Shown here: positions 48,111 through 56,643 of the stretch, one piece after another
How the letters are laid out: every line of letters starts with the position of its first letter
How positions within the stretch are numbered: the stretch's first letter is position 1
Source: Nitrospira sp.
GTDB lineage: Bacteria; Nitrospirota; Nitrospiria; Nitrospirales; Nitrospiraceae
Assembly: GCA_005239465.1 (NCBI GenBank)
Contig: SPAW01000004.1
Span: 29,414 to 93,413 of the forward strand
Direction of reading: 5' to 3'
DNA length: 64,000 nucleotides
The notes under the pieces: model-generated
What the model saw: only the letters and a program-made list of their open reading frames with translations
Databases searched by the model: none
What the model was told of the DNA's origin: nothing
Program-made: the position numbers and the translations under genes

Positions 48111-49871
48111 CTAAGTGTCCGGTGGGATGTCCGATGACGACCGGGCTGTGACGGGGAGATCGACGAAGAACCGGCTGCCTTTCGCTACGGTGCTCTCGAC
48201 GCGCACCGCGCCGCTGTGCAACTCCACCAGTTCCTTCACGATGGAGAGGCCGAGTCCGGATCCCCGCGTATCCATTCCGTTCGATGAACGATAAAAAGGC
48301 AGGAAGATTTTGCCGAGTTCTCCGGGCGGAATCCCGCAGCCGGAATCAGCCACGCATACCGTGACGATTTCGCCTCCAGTGTTCCTGCCGGTCAACTGAA
48401 TCATGCCGCCAGAGGGCGTGAACTTCACGGCATTATGGATCAGATTAGTGAACACCTGCCGAAGCTTCTCTTCGTCGCCCCACACGCAGCACATCGAATC
48501 AGGAAGGTCGACGCGGACCGACAGGTTTTTCTGCACGCTGTAGTAATGGTGGAGCGTGAGAAGCACGTCCTGAATAACCTCGTTGAGACGCACCGCCGCC
48601 ATTTTTAAAGTCATCCGCCCGGCTTGAAGGCAAGAAAGGTCCAGCAGGTCATCGATCATCTGCCGAAGTCGCTCGGTGTTCTCGCTGACGCGGCGCAGCG
48701 CATCCGCCTGACCTGGTGTGATCGGCCCGCCGACGCCGTTCAACAAATTGGACAGGTGCACTTTCATCGAGGTGACGGGTGTGCGAAGTTCGTGCGAGGC
48801 GTTGGAGACCAAGGCGGTCTTGACATTGCTCAACTCCTGCAGCCGGCGATTAGCCCGCTGCAACTCATCGGTGCGCGCCTGAACCCGCGCTTCGAGGGTG
48901 TGGTTCAGCTCCTGCATTTTCTGTTCGTGGCTCTGGAGCGAACACACCATGTTGTTGAACACGCGCGTCAGGTCCCCGATCTCGTCGGATGAGCAGGGAG
49001 TCGCGCGGGCCGAAAAATCCCCTCCTGCGAGATGCGCCGCCGCCGCCGTCAGCGACTTAACCGGGGTGCTGATCCGGCGGGCGAGGAAGAGGACGCCCAC
49101 GAGCCCGATCGCAATGGTGACCGCGGTGAGGAGCAGCACCTGCCGGATCAATGTGCGCAGCAGGTCCAGCGTGTGGGCGTCGGACAGGCCGACGTGGACC
49201 GTGCCGTAGACCGCCGAAGATTTGGGCCTGTCCTCCGCCGCTGGATCAGGAGTCTCATGCAAGGTCAGACTCAAGGCCGGATCGTCATCGAACGCGGCGG
49301 ACGCGCTGAGAACCGGTACCGCGACATCAAAGTACGACGGCTGGGGCGCCAGGCGTCTCAGCACGAGACTGAGTACGTGATTAAATTGAGAGGTGGGGAG
49401 TTCCACGATGCGCGGAATGCCGTCCTCGAGGAGGATGCGGCGCACCGTCGGGGTGATTGAGGAACGGGACGCCGCAGGCGGAGCGGCAGGCAACGAAAAA
49501 AGATCGGCGACGCGTTCGTCGGTGAACGGCTGCTTCCAGGCCCCTTTGCCGACGGCGCCGAGGAGCCGGCCGTCTGCGGAGCGGATCATGGCGTACGCGA
49601 CATGCTCCACGGCGAGCAATCCCGCGATCTGTTCACGGACCTGAATGTGATCATTGACGAGGACGCTGTAGCGACTGCTGATGGCCAGGTGCTTCGCCAG
49701 GAGCGTGCCGCTGTCGATGAGTCCATCGGTCACGGAGGCGGCTTGCTGCTGGATGAAGAACCAGCCCAGCGCGGAACAGGTGGCCACCACGATGAGAGTC
49801 GTGAAGACGACTAACTTGGTCCACAGAGTCATGCGACACGTGGTGGAGGCGGGGGAGATCGGGGCTGTCAT
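48111..49871 (-). CDS. Membrane sensor histidine kinase
   Basis: 586 residues. One N-terminal helix (TKLVVFTTLIVVATCSALGW), a periplasmic sensor domain of about 220 residues, a second helix (LLTAVTIAIGLVGVLFLARR), HAMP (TPVKSLTAAAAHLAGGDFSA), coiled coil, then HisKA with SNASHELRTPVTSMKVHLSN and an HATPase with N box LIHNAVKF, and G boxes DSGCGIPP and GSGLGLSIVKEL. All key residues are intact. Encoded 46 bases downstream of the binding-protein gene on the same strand, so the pair is probably one operon sensing a periplasmic ligand. Confidence 0.94.
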   Translation of the reverse strand: MTAPISPASTTCRMTLWTKLVVFTTLIVVATCSALGWFFIQQQAASVTDGLIDSGTLLAKHLAISSRYSVLVNDHIQVREQIAGLLAVEHVAYAMIRSADGRLLGAVGKGAWKQPFTDERVADLFSLPAAPPAASRSSITPTVRRILLEDGIPRIVELPTSQFNHVLSLVLRRLAPQPSYFDVAVPVLSASAAFDDDPALSLTLHETPDPAAEDRPKSSAVYGTVHVGLSDAHTLDLLRTLIRQVLLLTAVTIAIGLVGVLFLARRISTPVKSLTAAAAHLAGGDFSARATPCSSDEIGDLTRVFNNMVCSLQSHEQKMQELNHTLEARVQARTDELQRANRRLQELSNVKTALVSNASHELRTPVTSMKVHLSNLLNGVGGPITPGQADALRRVSENTERLRQMIDDLLDLSCLQAGRMTLKMAAVRLNEVIQDVLLTLHHYYSVQKNLSVRVDLPDSMCCVWGDEEKLRQVFTNLIHNAVKFTPSGGMIQLTGRNTGGEIVTVCVADSGCGIPPGELGKIFLPFYRSSNGMDTRGSGLGLSIVKELVELHSGAVRVESTVAKGSRFFVDLPVTARSSSDIPPDT

Positions 49872-49917
49872 GAGGGCGGACTCCTTGTCGCACCGTCGAG
49901 AAAGCGGTGGCCAGGTC

Positions 49918-50943
49918 CTAGGGAATCAGGTCCTTCGGCGTCTCTATCTGGGCCACGGCTCCCGGTCCGCCGTACCGCAACGTGGCCAGGCGCAGCACGT
50001 CTCTGGAGGGGCTCAGCCCAAAGTATTCGGCGGAGTTAAGGTTGATGGCCAACTGTGGGTGAATGGGCTCCTGGAGCGGCTGGCGAGACGGGGATCTGCC
50101 CCGCAGGATGGCCTTGGCAAGGTCTCCAGCTTGCCGGCCGATGTCCTCCGCCTTGACCACTAAGGCGCCAAGCGCCCCTTGCTGAACCAGCGTCGGCGAG
50201 AAACCGAACACCGGCACTTTCAACTCCAGCGTGGTCCTCACAATGAATCCCAGAGAATCCTCAGTCACGACCGTCTGGTCCTGCAACAACCAGAATACAT
50301 CGATCTTCGGCAGCACCGTGCGCAGCGCATTGGGAACTTCGGAAGGATTGTCCACGGCGACGGCGATCACCTCGATCCCCAGCTTGCGGGCGGCACGCTG
50401 AGCCTCATCCACCAGGGCTCCGGTCCGGTCGGGATCGTACAACAGCCCGATCCGGTTTGTGTTGGGCGCCACGGAACGGATCGACGCGAGTTGAGCACTG
50501 GGGGAAACACGCATCAGAATCCCGGTCATGTTCGGAGCGGGCAGTCCGTGCAACTCCGGATTCAGGACCAAACAGAACACCGTCGGCGTATCGACGAGCT
50601 CCAGCTTCGCTGCAAGCGCCGCCTTGAGGCCGACAGCAAGGACCAGATCAGGCGGCTCGCCGCGCAGCGATGTGGCGATCTCGCGGCCTCGCGCCGTGCT
50701 GCCTGCAAGATTGTACTCGGTGACCGTCGTGTTCGAGGACAGCGTCGAGCGAAACGCCTGGACCGCCTGATTGTAATAGGGGACATCGGCCGACTTGAGA
50801 ATCACCACCTCGGCCGCATAGGTGAGGGGGGAGATCAGGACCAGGGCCATGAGCAGAGGAATGGCGAAGAGGAGGCCGGAGACCGTCGCCTTCAAGGAGA
50901 CGACCTGATCGATTCGATGCGGTAGGGTTGCCCGGAATGTCAT
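49918..50943 (-). CDS. ABC-type substrate-binding protein (PF04392-like), solitary
   Basis: 341 residues. N-terminal hydrophobic segment (VSGLLFAIPLLMALVLISPLTYA), then two lobes typical of the ABC_sub_bind family (GREIATSLRGEPPDLVLAVG; RIGLLYDPDRTGALVDEAQR; KVPVFGFSPTLVQQGALGAL). No permease or ATPase gene is adjacent. It is followed by a sensor kinase, so it may act as a ligand sensor rather than in transport (inference). Confidence 0.88.
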   Translation of the reverse strand: MTFRATLPHRIDQVVSLKATVSGLLFAIPLLMALVLISPLTYAAEVVILKSADVPYYNQAVQAFRSTLSSNTTVTEYNLAGSTARGREIATSLRGEPPDLVLAVGLKAALAAKLELVDTPTVFCLVLNPELHGLPAPNMTGILMRVSPSAQLASIRSVAPNTNRIGLLYDPDRTGALVDEAQRAARKLGIEVIAVAVDNPSEVPNALRTVLPKIDVFWLLQDQTVVTEDSLGFIVRTTLELKVPVFGFSPTLVQQGALGALVVKAEDIGRQAGDLAKAILRGRSPSRQPLQEPIHPQLAINLNSAEYFGLSPSRDVLRLATLRYGGPGAVAQIETPKDLIP

Positions 50944-51019
50944 GGCATCACACTGGAGACCGACAGAGATCCACGTTCCTATCGTACCACAGCCAAAGGT
51001 GCGCCGGTAAGGAGCTCTC

Positions 51020-51087
51020 TTAACTCAAAAATCGGCACTCAGCACTTCCCAGTGACTCCGCACTCATAACTTAGAACTTCTCTCTCC
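51020..51087. repeat. 7-bp-periodic repeat upstream of hicB
   Basis: Runs of ACTCAAA, ACTCAGC, ACTTCCC, ACTCATA, ACTTAGA, ACTTCTC units. It shares CACTTCCCAGTGACTC and CTTCTCTCTCC with the array downstream of hicB. Confidence 0.65.
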
Positions 51088-51159
51088 GCTCCACAATTCT
51101 GGCGCGATCTGCTATCGTAGCGTAGCCGGTATACGCATGTACAAAGATGGAGGTGCTGC

Positions 51160-51378
51160 ATGAAGACGTTTACTGCATACTTGGAATGGGACCCGGAAAC
51201 AAAATTGTATGTGGGCTTTGTGCCCGGGATTCCGGGCGCGCATACGCAAGGGAGAAGCTTGGACGAATTGCAGGAGAATCTGAAAGAAGTTCTTGGATTA
51301 TGTCTTGAAGAATACCAAAATGCCGGCGAAGATCTCCCACGGTTTATCGGACTCCAGCAAATCGAGGTGGCCGGGTGA
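51160..51378 (+). CDS. hicB: HicB-family antitoxin
   Basis: 72 residues, RBS GGAGG before ATG 51160. The partial RNase H-like fold is clear: [20 protein letters not shown], then [29 protein letters not shown]. It lacks a C-terminal DNA-binding domain, so autoregulation would need another factor. The partner toxin gene downstream is truncated, leaving this as an orphan antitoxin. Confidence 0.88.
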   Translation: MKTFTAYLEWDPETKLYVGFVPGIPGAHTQGRSLDELQENLKEVLGLCLEEYQNAGEDLPRFIGLQQIEVAG

Positions 51379-51440
51379 GCCGGCTTCCCATTGTCGATTG
51401 CAAGAGGATGGAAAAGGTCCATCTGCTTCGCCTCTCGTAG
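51375..51440 (+). pseudogene. hicA: Truncated hicA toxin remnant
   Basis: From GTG 51375 (overlapping the hicB stop by 4 bases) the frame reads [20 protein letters not shown] and a last Ser, then a stop at 51438-51440. The first 14 or so residues match the start of HicA proteins (helix alpha-1). The double-stranded RNA-binding fold and the catalytic His that should follow are gone, replaced by heptamer repeats. Non-functional. Confidence 0.72.
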
Positions 51441-51617
51441 CTCTCAGTTCCTACCGAACTCAGCACTCGGCACTCAGACCTTCTCTCTCCACGCCTTCCT
51501 AACTCAGAACTCACGACTCAGAACTTTCCGAGCGATCAGCCTTCAACTCCGGACCAAACTCAAAATTCAGAACTCAGAACTCAAAACTTCCCAGTGACTC
51601 AGCACTCAGCACTTCTT
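51440..51617. repeat. 7-bp-periodic repeat replacing the hicA body
   Basis: About 178 bases rich in AACTCAG, AACTCAA, CACTCAG, AATTCAG units, mostly in 7-bp register and broken by short spacers. It starts at the truncation point of hicA and ends next to the TonB receptor stop. Confidence 0.72.
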
Positions 51618-51619
51618 CG

Positions 51620-53689
51620 TCAGAATCGCACCGTCAGCCAGCCCATCACGCGGCTGCCGATCGTATCGCCCAACGGATGTTCCTTGTGCTGGTCGTTGAG
51701 CGCGTTGAAGGCGGAGATGGCGACCTCCGCCTCGCGCCTGTAACCTGCGGCGACTTCTTGCTGCCAGAAACGATAGGCGCCGCGCAGATTCAGCAGGTTG
51801 TAGCTGTCGAGGGCTCGGTTCGGAATGGCATTTCCAAAGAGCGGAGCAAGGTTAAAGGTTTGCTCGTTGATGGGATAGTGTGTGGCTTCCACGTGATGCA
51901 GGATCACACTGCTACTGAGTCCGTTGCTCCACTCTCCCCGGGCGCCAGCGTTGATCTTGAACCGGGGCCCCTCCCGTGCGACCGTCGATGTCCCTATAAA
52001 CGTCTGATCGATCTTTAGATAGGCATAATTGGCGAACAGGGTCAGCCACGAGGTCGCGAGGAATTCGAGCCCGACCTCACCACCGTAGATTTTCGCTCTG
52101 TTGTTATCGTTCTCGTACTCGATTTGCCGGGGGCCGCTGCTTGAAATGTCCACGAGATCCCGGATAAGATTCGAAAACAGATCGGCTCGCAGGCGGAGAC
52201 GATGCTGCCAGAACCAGCCTTGATAGCCCAGTTCGTACGAGACCAACTGCTCGGGGAGAAGCGGATCCGTGCGATGAAATGATAGCGGCGGTACGCCGAG
52301 CAGTCCGTCGAAGATGGTCGGTATTAATCCGTCGGCATGGATCTCAAACAGCGTCGGAGGTCGATAGCCCACAGAGAATGCTGCGCGGAACGTGTGGTTG
52401 GGTGTCGGGGCGATCAACAAGGCGATCCGTGGGCTGTAGGTGGGGTAAATGAAGGTCTGCAGATCTTGACGCACTCCTGCGATCAACGTCACTTCTGGGG
52501 TCGGCGTGAATTCACTTTGCACGTAGAATCCCACCCGGTTCTCTCTCGCAAATCCATCAATAATAAAATTGCTCGACAGGGTGTTGTGCCGAAAGTTTAC
52601 CCCATAGATAAGACGAAACATTGGTCCCAGACGAACGGAGTGTTGTGCTTCGAGATTCATGGTATTCGTCACGTACGAAGCGGGAAACCCGCCGGTTCGA
52701 TCCGTTACACGGAATAAATTTCCCAGCAATGGATGAGACAGGGTGTCCGCATTATAGGTCGTTTGCATCCACCACGAGCGGATGAAGAAATCGGGCCGTT
52801 CATAGCCGACACTGGCATAGCCTTGGGACGCCGTGCTTTTGTCCAACGAGCTTTCGAACAACAGTCCGTCGAAGCGATTGGCGTCTATCAGGCCTCCGGA
52901 CATCGTCAGCATCGAACCGTCTCCGAAGTGGTAGCCGGTTTGGACATTGAATTTGTGCGATCTGAATGCCAAGGAATCTCGGCTCCGCCACTCTTGATTC
53001 TGGTCTCTCCCCACTGAGAGCCGGTAGCCGAATTCCCCGAGAGTGCCGGCATGGATGGCCGCGCTCGTGATTGTCCCTAATTCACCGCCGCCAAATTGGA
53101 GAGTGGTTCCCCTCATCTCTTCAGGGGACTTTGTAATGATATTAATCACGCCGTCGAAGGCATTGAAGCCGTACACCACCGATGCGGGGCCTTTGAGCAC
53201 CTCAATGCGTTCAATTTCCGGGAGCGTGACGGGCAGCATCTTCCATAAAAAGAATCCCTGCCCGTCGTTGAAAACGGAGCGTCCATCGACCATGACGAGC
53301 AGCTTGTTGGCTCGTAGTTGGTTATTGCCTCTGACGCTGACATTAAAATCTGCGCCGGTCGTCTGCATGACTTCCAAGCCTGGAACTCTTCGAAGGATTG
53401 TTGGTATATCCGTCGCTCCTGAGTGACGGATATCCTCATCCGTAATCACATAGACATTCGACGGCGCCTGCGAGATCGGCTGCTCGTAGCGCATCGCGAT
53501 CGACACCGTTTCCTCCTTTAGATAGAGCAATTCCCCTTCCCGTTCCGTTTTCGCTTCGGCATGCAGCTCCGCAAGCGGCGGAGACTCTTCAGCCATGCAA
53601 ACCCCAATCCACCAGACAACTAGCCAGCAGAAGCAGAAGATGGAAGAGGGGACGGCTATGAGGAAGGAACGTCTATCAGCTCTTGTCAC
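51620..53689 (-). CDS. TonB-dependent outer membrane receptor
   Basis: 689 residues from GTG 53689, preceded by GAGGGA; the frame is open to 53740. Signal peptide (SIFCFCWLVVWWIGVCMA), plug domain (NVYVITDEDIRHSGATDIPT; IERIEVLKGPASVVYGFNAF; GVINIITKSP) and a 22-strand-type barrel ending in RVMGWLTVRF, with the terminal Phe needed for outer membrane assembly. Plug features resemble BtuB/colicin-type receptors, but the ligand cannot be told. No Fur box or transporter is adjacent. Confidence 0.9.
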   Translation of the reverse strand: MTRADRRSFLIAVPSSIFCFCWLVVWWIGVCMAEESPPLAELHAEAKTEREGELLYLKEETVSIAMRYEQPISQAPSNVYVITDEDIRHSGATDIPTILRRVPGLEVMQTTGADFNVSVRGNNQLRANKLLVMVDGRSVFNDGQGFFLWKMLPVTLPEIERIEVLKGPASVVYGFNAFDGVINIITKSPEEMRGTTLQFGGGELGTITSAAIHAGTLGEFGYRLSVGRDQNQEWRSRDSLAFRSHKFNVQTGYHFGDGSMLTMSGGLIDANRFDGLLFESSLDKSTASQGYASVGYERPDFFIRSWWMQTTYNADTLSHPLLGNLFRVTDRTGGFPASYVTNTMNLEAQHSVRLGPMFRLIYGVNFRHNTLSSNFIIDGFARENRVGFYVQSEFTPTPEVTLIAGVRQDLQTFIYPTYSPRIALLIAPTPNHTFRAAFSVGYRPPTLFEIHADGLIPTIFDGLLGVPPLSFHRTDPLLPEQLVSYELGYQGWFWQHRLRLRADLFSNLIRDLVDISSSGPRQIEYENDNNRAKIYGGEVGLEFLATSWLTLFANYAYLKIDQTFIGTSTVAREGPRFKINAGARGEWSNGLSSSVILHHVEATHYPINEQTFNLAPLFGNAIPNRALDSYNLLNLRGAYRFWQQEVAAGYRREAEVAISAFNALNDQHKEHPLGDTIGSRVMGWLTVRF

Positions 53690-53790
53690 CGTAGTTCCCT
53701 CGGGGAATCGGTAGTATGGCGGGGGCGGCCACTGTAGCAAGACGCGTTAAGAACCATCCATCCGGAAATGAACCAGATCCGATTGACCTG

Positions 53791-53824
53791 AATCAGATCC
53801 GATTCAAGTGAATCGGATCTGATT
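53791..53824. repeat. Perfect 15-bp palindrome with a 4-base loop
   Basis: AATCAGATCCGATTC (53791-53805), AAGT, GAATCGGATCTGATT (53810-53824). Lies in the 100 bases upstream of the TonB receptor start and at the edge of the second ~120-bp repeat. Could be an operator or a repeat arm. Confidence 0.75.
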
Positions 53825-53911
53825 TAGCCGATCGGATACGCCCCGCCAACGAGTGGGGCGTGTCCTTGCGCAGCGTGTGTCACACTTGTAGTGAACGTCT
53901 TGGTTTCTCAA
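53808..53911 (+). repeat. ~120-bp interspersed repeat, copy 2 (diverged)
   Basis: Shares the GCCGATCGGATACGCCCCGC, CCAACGAGT, GGGGCGTGTCC, CACACTTGTAGTGAACGTC and TTGGTTTCTCAAG segments in the same order as copies 1 and 3, but is shorter and less similar. Confidence 0.6.
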
Positions 53912-54203
53912 GTTGTTCCTCCACCCTCTTGGACCTGGCTATGGGTCTAGGTCGAGAGCACGGGATTTGCTACGAGCGTGCGGAACAACAAGTAGTGGGT
54001 AGCGGGCACGCTAGCAAGTTGTTCTACCAGTTTCCAGCCGGAGACAAGAACGATTGGATCACGGACTGCGCCTCACAGAGCCAGGTGGTACCAGCCCTGC
54101 AGCAGACCGTCGCCCTGTTGCATGACCTGCTCTGAGCGGCCCGGTCTCACGGCGGCGGCCGATCGGCCGCCGCCGGGCTTCGCCATCTTGCAGATCAGTG
54201 AGC

Positions 54204-54341
54204 CCCGTACCACAGCTTCACACCCGCGGCATCGGGGCTCTACCCTTCGGGAATGATGCGCATTCCTCGCTGCCTTCACCCCGTACCATGCCTGTGAAGC
54301 CGTGGTACGGGGTTCACAGGTGGGGCTTCCTGTGGTACGGG
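54204..54341. repeat. Nested inverted repeats upstream of the hao operon
   Basis: The outer pair is CCCGTACCACAG (54204-54215) and CTGTGGTACGGG (54330-54341), 12/12. The inner pair is CCCCGTACCA (54279-54288) and TGGTACGGGG (54303-54312), 10/10. Both pairs share the GTACCA core, so the structure is two nested palindromes. No open frame here resembles a protein. Confidence 0.75.
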
Positions 54342-54498
54342 ATGAAGAAGGTGAGCGATGAATGTCATGAAGACGCGGTCGGCTCTGCGGCAGTGTGACA
54401 TCATCTTGCCGTTCGGCTGATCCTGGCAAGCACATTGGGGGCTCCGCCTGTATGACAAGAGAGCTGGCACTGTAGCACAGGGCGAGGAGAGCCATCAG

Positions 54499-54624
54499 GT
54501 GAATCCAACCCTATTCACCTGCATCGGTTCCCATTCAGCCGATTGGATACATCCCGCCAACGAGTTGGCCGCGCTCGTTCGTGGGGCGTCTTACACTTGT
54601 GTGGAACCTCATGATTTCTCAAGG
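54499..54624 (+). repeat. ~120-bp interspersed repeat, copy 3
   Basis: Closely resembles copy 1 at 45022-45147 over its whole length (by eye near 85-90%): GTGAATCC..., CCTGCATCGGTTCCCATTC, TTGGATACATCCCGCC, AACGAGTTGGCC, CACTTGTGTGGAACCTC. Same orientation. It marks the left border of the hao region. Confidence 0.8.
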
Positions 54625-54795
54625 CTTTCATCAATTCCACTGGACCAGGCTGGGAACCTCCGTCTGAAGTACGGAAATTGCTGAGGTCATGCCGAGCAAC
54701 TAGCGGGCGAGGCAGTAAACTCGTGCGTGTCATCCTAATTACTCATCTTGCTGTTTCTTTTTAACTGTCAAAAGAGCCTGTTGCACAAAAATTTC

Positions 54796-54825
54796 TTGAC
54801 ATCTTAATGTAGGCTGAGATATATG
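54796..54825 (+). promoter_or_regulatory. Strong sigma-70 promoter of haoA
   Basis: A perfect TTGACA (54796-54801), an 18-bp spacer and TATATG (54820-54825), or a 17-bp spacer and ATATAT (54819-54824). The predicted start near 54831 gives a leader of about 110 nt. The promoter overlaps the first ATG of the long open frame (54823), so that ATG cannot be the start. Confidence 0.75.
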
Positions 54826-54854
54826 TGCGCCCCGTGTGAAGTGACAGATTTAAC

Positions 54855-54882
54855 AAAGACCATAAATTCAAAGACCGTAAAT
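54855..54882 (+). promoter_or_regulatory. Tandem 13-bp direct repeat in the haoA leader
   Basis: AAAGACCATAAAT (54855-54867) and AAAGACCGTAAAT (54870-54882), one mismatch, two bases apart. Lies about 25-50 bases downstream of the predicted transcription start. It could bind a regulator or be a leader RNA element. Confidence 0.5.
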
Positions 54883-54939
54883 ATAAATCGTGCATTGGCA
54901 ACCAGTTCGCACCGTACTCAAACGATGGAGGGTGTGGCC

Positions 54940-56643
54940 ATGGTAGGTAAATTCTGGTTAGGCTTTATTCTGTTTTTGTGCGGCGGACTATTGACAACCA
55001 CGGTGCGCGCGGACTTTCCATCTGTCCCGAAGGAAACCTACCAGGCGCTGAATCTCGATCGGTCCGCCTCGCCCAAGGTGTTGTACGAAGCGCTGGTGAA
55101 ACGGTACCTGGATCCGGACCAAGGGTTCGGGAAAGGGAAGTACGGGGACTACTGGCAGCCGATCCCCTTTAGCCAGTACCTCGATCCCGGCTCGTTCTAC
55201 AAGCCGCCGAAGTCGGTCAAGGAGATCTCGACACGCGAACAGTGCGTGAAGTGCCACACCGATGAGTCGCCGGGCTGGGTAACCGCCTGGAAGCGGAGCA
55301 CGCACGCCAATCTGGACAAGGTCCGCAAGCTCACGCCGAAGGATGAGACCTACTACAAGAAAGAGAAGCTGGAGGCGATCGAGGAGAACCTGCGCTCGAT
55401 CGGCAGACTCGCCAAGGGCGAGCAATTGAAGGAAGTCGGTTGCATCGACTGCCATTACGACATCAATACCAAGAAGAAGGCCGATCACCGCAAGGACCTG
55501 CGGATGGCCACCGCCGATGTGTGCGGGGCCTGCCATTTGCAGGAGTTCGCCGAGCGGGAGTCTGAGCGGGATACCATCACGTGGCCGAAGAATCAGTGGC
55601 CCAAGGGCCGTCCCTCCCACGCGCTGGACTACAAGGCCAACGTCGAGGTGGAGGTCTATGCCGCCATCTCGCAACGCGAGATCGCCGATGGCTGCACCGG
55701 CTGCCACATCAATCAGAACAAGTGCGACACCTGCCACACCAGGCACGACTTCTCAGCGTCCGAGTCCCGCAAGTCGGAGACCTGCGCGGTCTGCCACAGC
55801 GGCGCCGACCACAACAATTGGGAAACCTACTCCCTCTCGCGGCACGGGGTGAAGTATCAGCAGGACAAGCACAAATACAATTTCAACATCCAGATGAAGG
55901 ATGAACTCGCCAAGGGAGGGCTGAGCGCGCCGACCTGCCAGTCCTGTCACATGGAATACAATGGCAAGTTCACTCACAACGTGGTGCAAAAGGTCCGCTG
56001 GGCGAACTACCCGTTCGTGCCGGGCATACGCGAAAACATCGATACCGACTGGTCGGAGAAGCGCCTCGATGCCTGGGTCAAGACCTGCACCCAGTGCCAC
56101 TCGGAGACCTATGCCAGGGCCTGGCTGAGATTCATGGACCAGGGCACCAGACATGGGCTGGATAAATACGATGAGGCCCATGCAGTGGTCGAGCACCAGT
56201 TCAAGGCGGGGCTCCTCACCGGGCAGACGACCAATCGCCCGGCGCCTCCTGCACCGGTACCAGACGGGTTCGAACAGTTCTTCCAGATATACTGGTCGAA
56301 GGGCAACAACCCGGCCGCGATCGAGCTCAAGCTCTTTGAAATGGCGGAAGATCATCTGGTGCAGCTGCACGTGAGCCTCGCCCACGTCTATTGGGGGTAC
56401 ACCTATACCGTCGGCTGGGCGGCGATGAACCGGGCCTACGTCGAAATTCAGGACGAGGAAACCAAGCTCAAGGAGATGCTGGCCCTGCAAGCACGCGTGC
56501 TCAAGCTCGAGACGAGCAGCAGCCTGCTCGATCTTGACAGCACGGGTGGGAAGCTGTCGCTCGGAGGTTTGGGCGGCGGCATGATGCTGGCCGGCACCAT
56601 TGCGATCGCTGGCTGGCGGAGGCGCGAAAGGAAAGATCGTTGA
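54940..56643 (+). CDS. hao: Hydroxylamine oxidoreductase (octaheme cytochrome c)
   Basis: 567 residues from ATG 54940 (RBS GATGGAGGG). Periplasmic enzyme that oxidises hydroxylamine in the second step of nitrification. Signal peptide ([20 protein letters not shown]), then eight CXXCH sites at about 102, 168, 195, 252, 262, 282, 333 and 383. The fourth (CTGCH) should be the P460 heme; the Tyr that cross-links it in a neighbouring subunit is likely in WGYTYTVGW (487-489), so this is the oxidising HAO type. The C-terminus has a hydrophobic helix ([14 protein letters not shown]) and a basic tail, implying membrane anchoring. Overlaps haoB by 4 bases. Confidence 0.97.
   Translation: MVGKFWLGFILFLCGGLLTTTVRADFPSVPKETYQALNLDRSASPKVLYEALVKRYLDPDQGFGKGKYGDYWQPIPFSQYLDPGSFYKPPKSVKEISTREQCVKCHTDESPGWVTAWKRSTHANLDKVRKLTPKDETYYKKEKLEAIEENLRSIGRLAKGEQLKEVGCIDCHYDINTKKKADHRKDLRMATADVCGACHLQEFAERESERDTITWPKNQWPKGRPSHALDYKANVEVEVYAAISQREIADGCTGCHINQNKCDTCHTRHDFSASESRKSETCAVCHSGADHNNWETYSLSRHGVKYQQDKHKYNFNIQMKDELAKGGLSAPTCQSCHMEYNGKFTHNVVQKVRWANYPFVPGIRENIDTDWSEKRLDAWVKTCTQCHSETYARAWLRFMDQGTRHGLDKYDEAHAVVEHQFKAGLLTGQTTNRPAPPAPVPDGFEQFFQIYWSKGNNPAAIELKLFEMAEDHLVQLHVSLAHVYWGYTYTVGWAAMNRAYVEIQDEETKLKEMLALQARVLKLETSSSLLDLDSTGGKLSLGGLGGGMMLAGTIAIAGWRRRERKDR

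Noticed and set aside
49918..50943. Part of an ABC import operon
   Set aside because: No permease or ATPase genes on either side; neighbours are a kinase and hicB.
53860..54135. 91-codon plus-strand frame between the TonB receptor and hao
   Set aside because: Begins inside a ~120-bp repeat, no ribosome site and no recognisable domain.
54823..54939. 39-residue N-terminal extension of hao
   Set aside because: The upstream ATG overlaps the -10 box; the signal peptide starts properly at 54940, which has a ribosome site, and 567 residues matches the usual HAO length.
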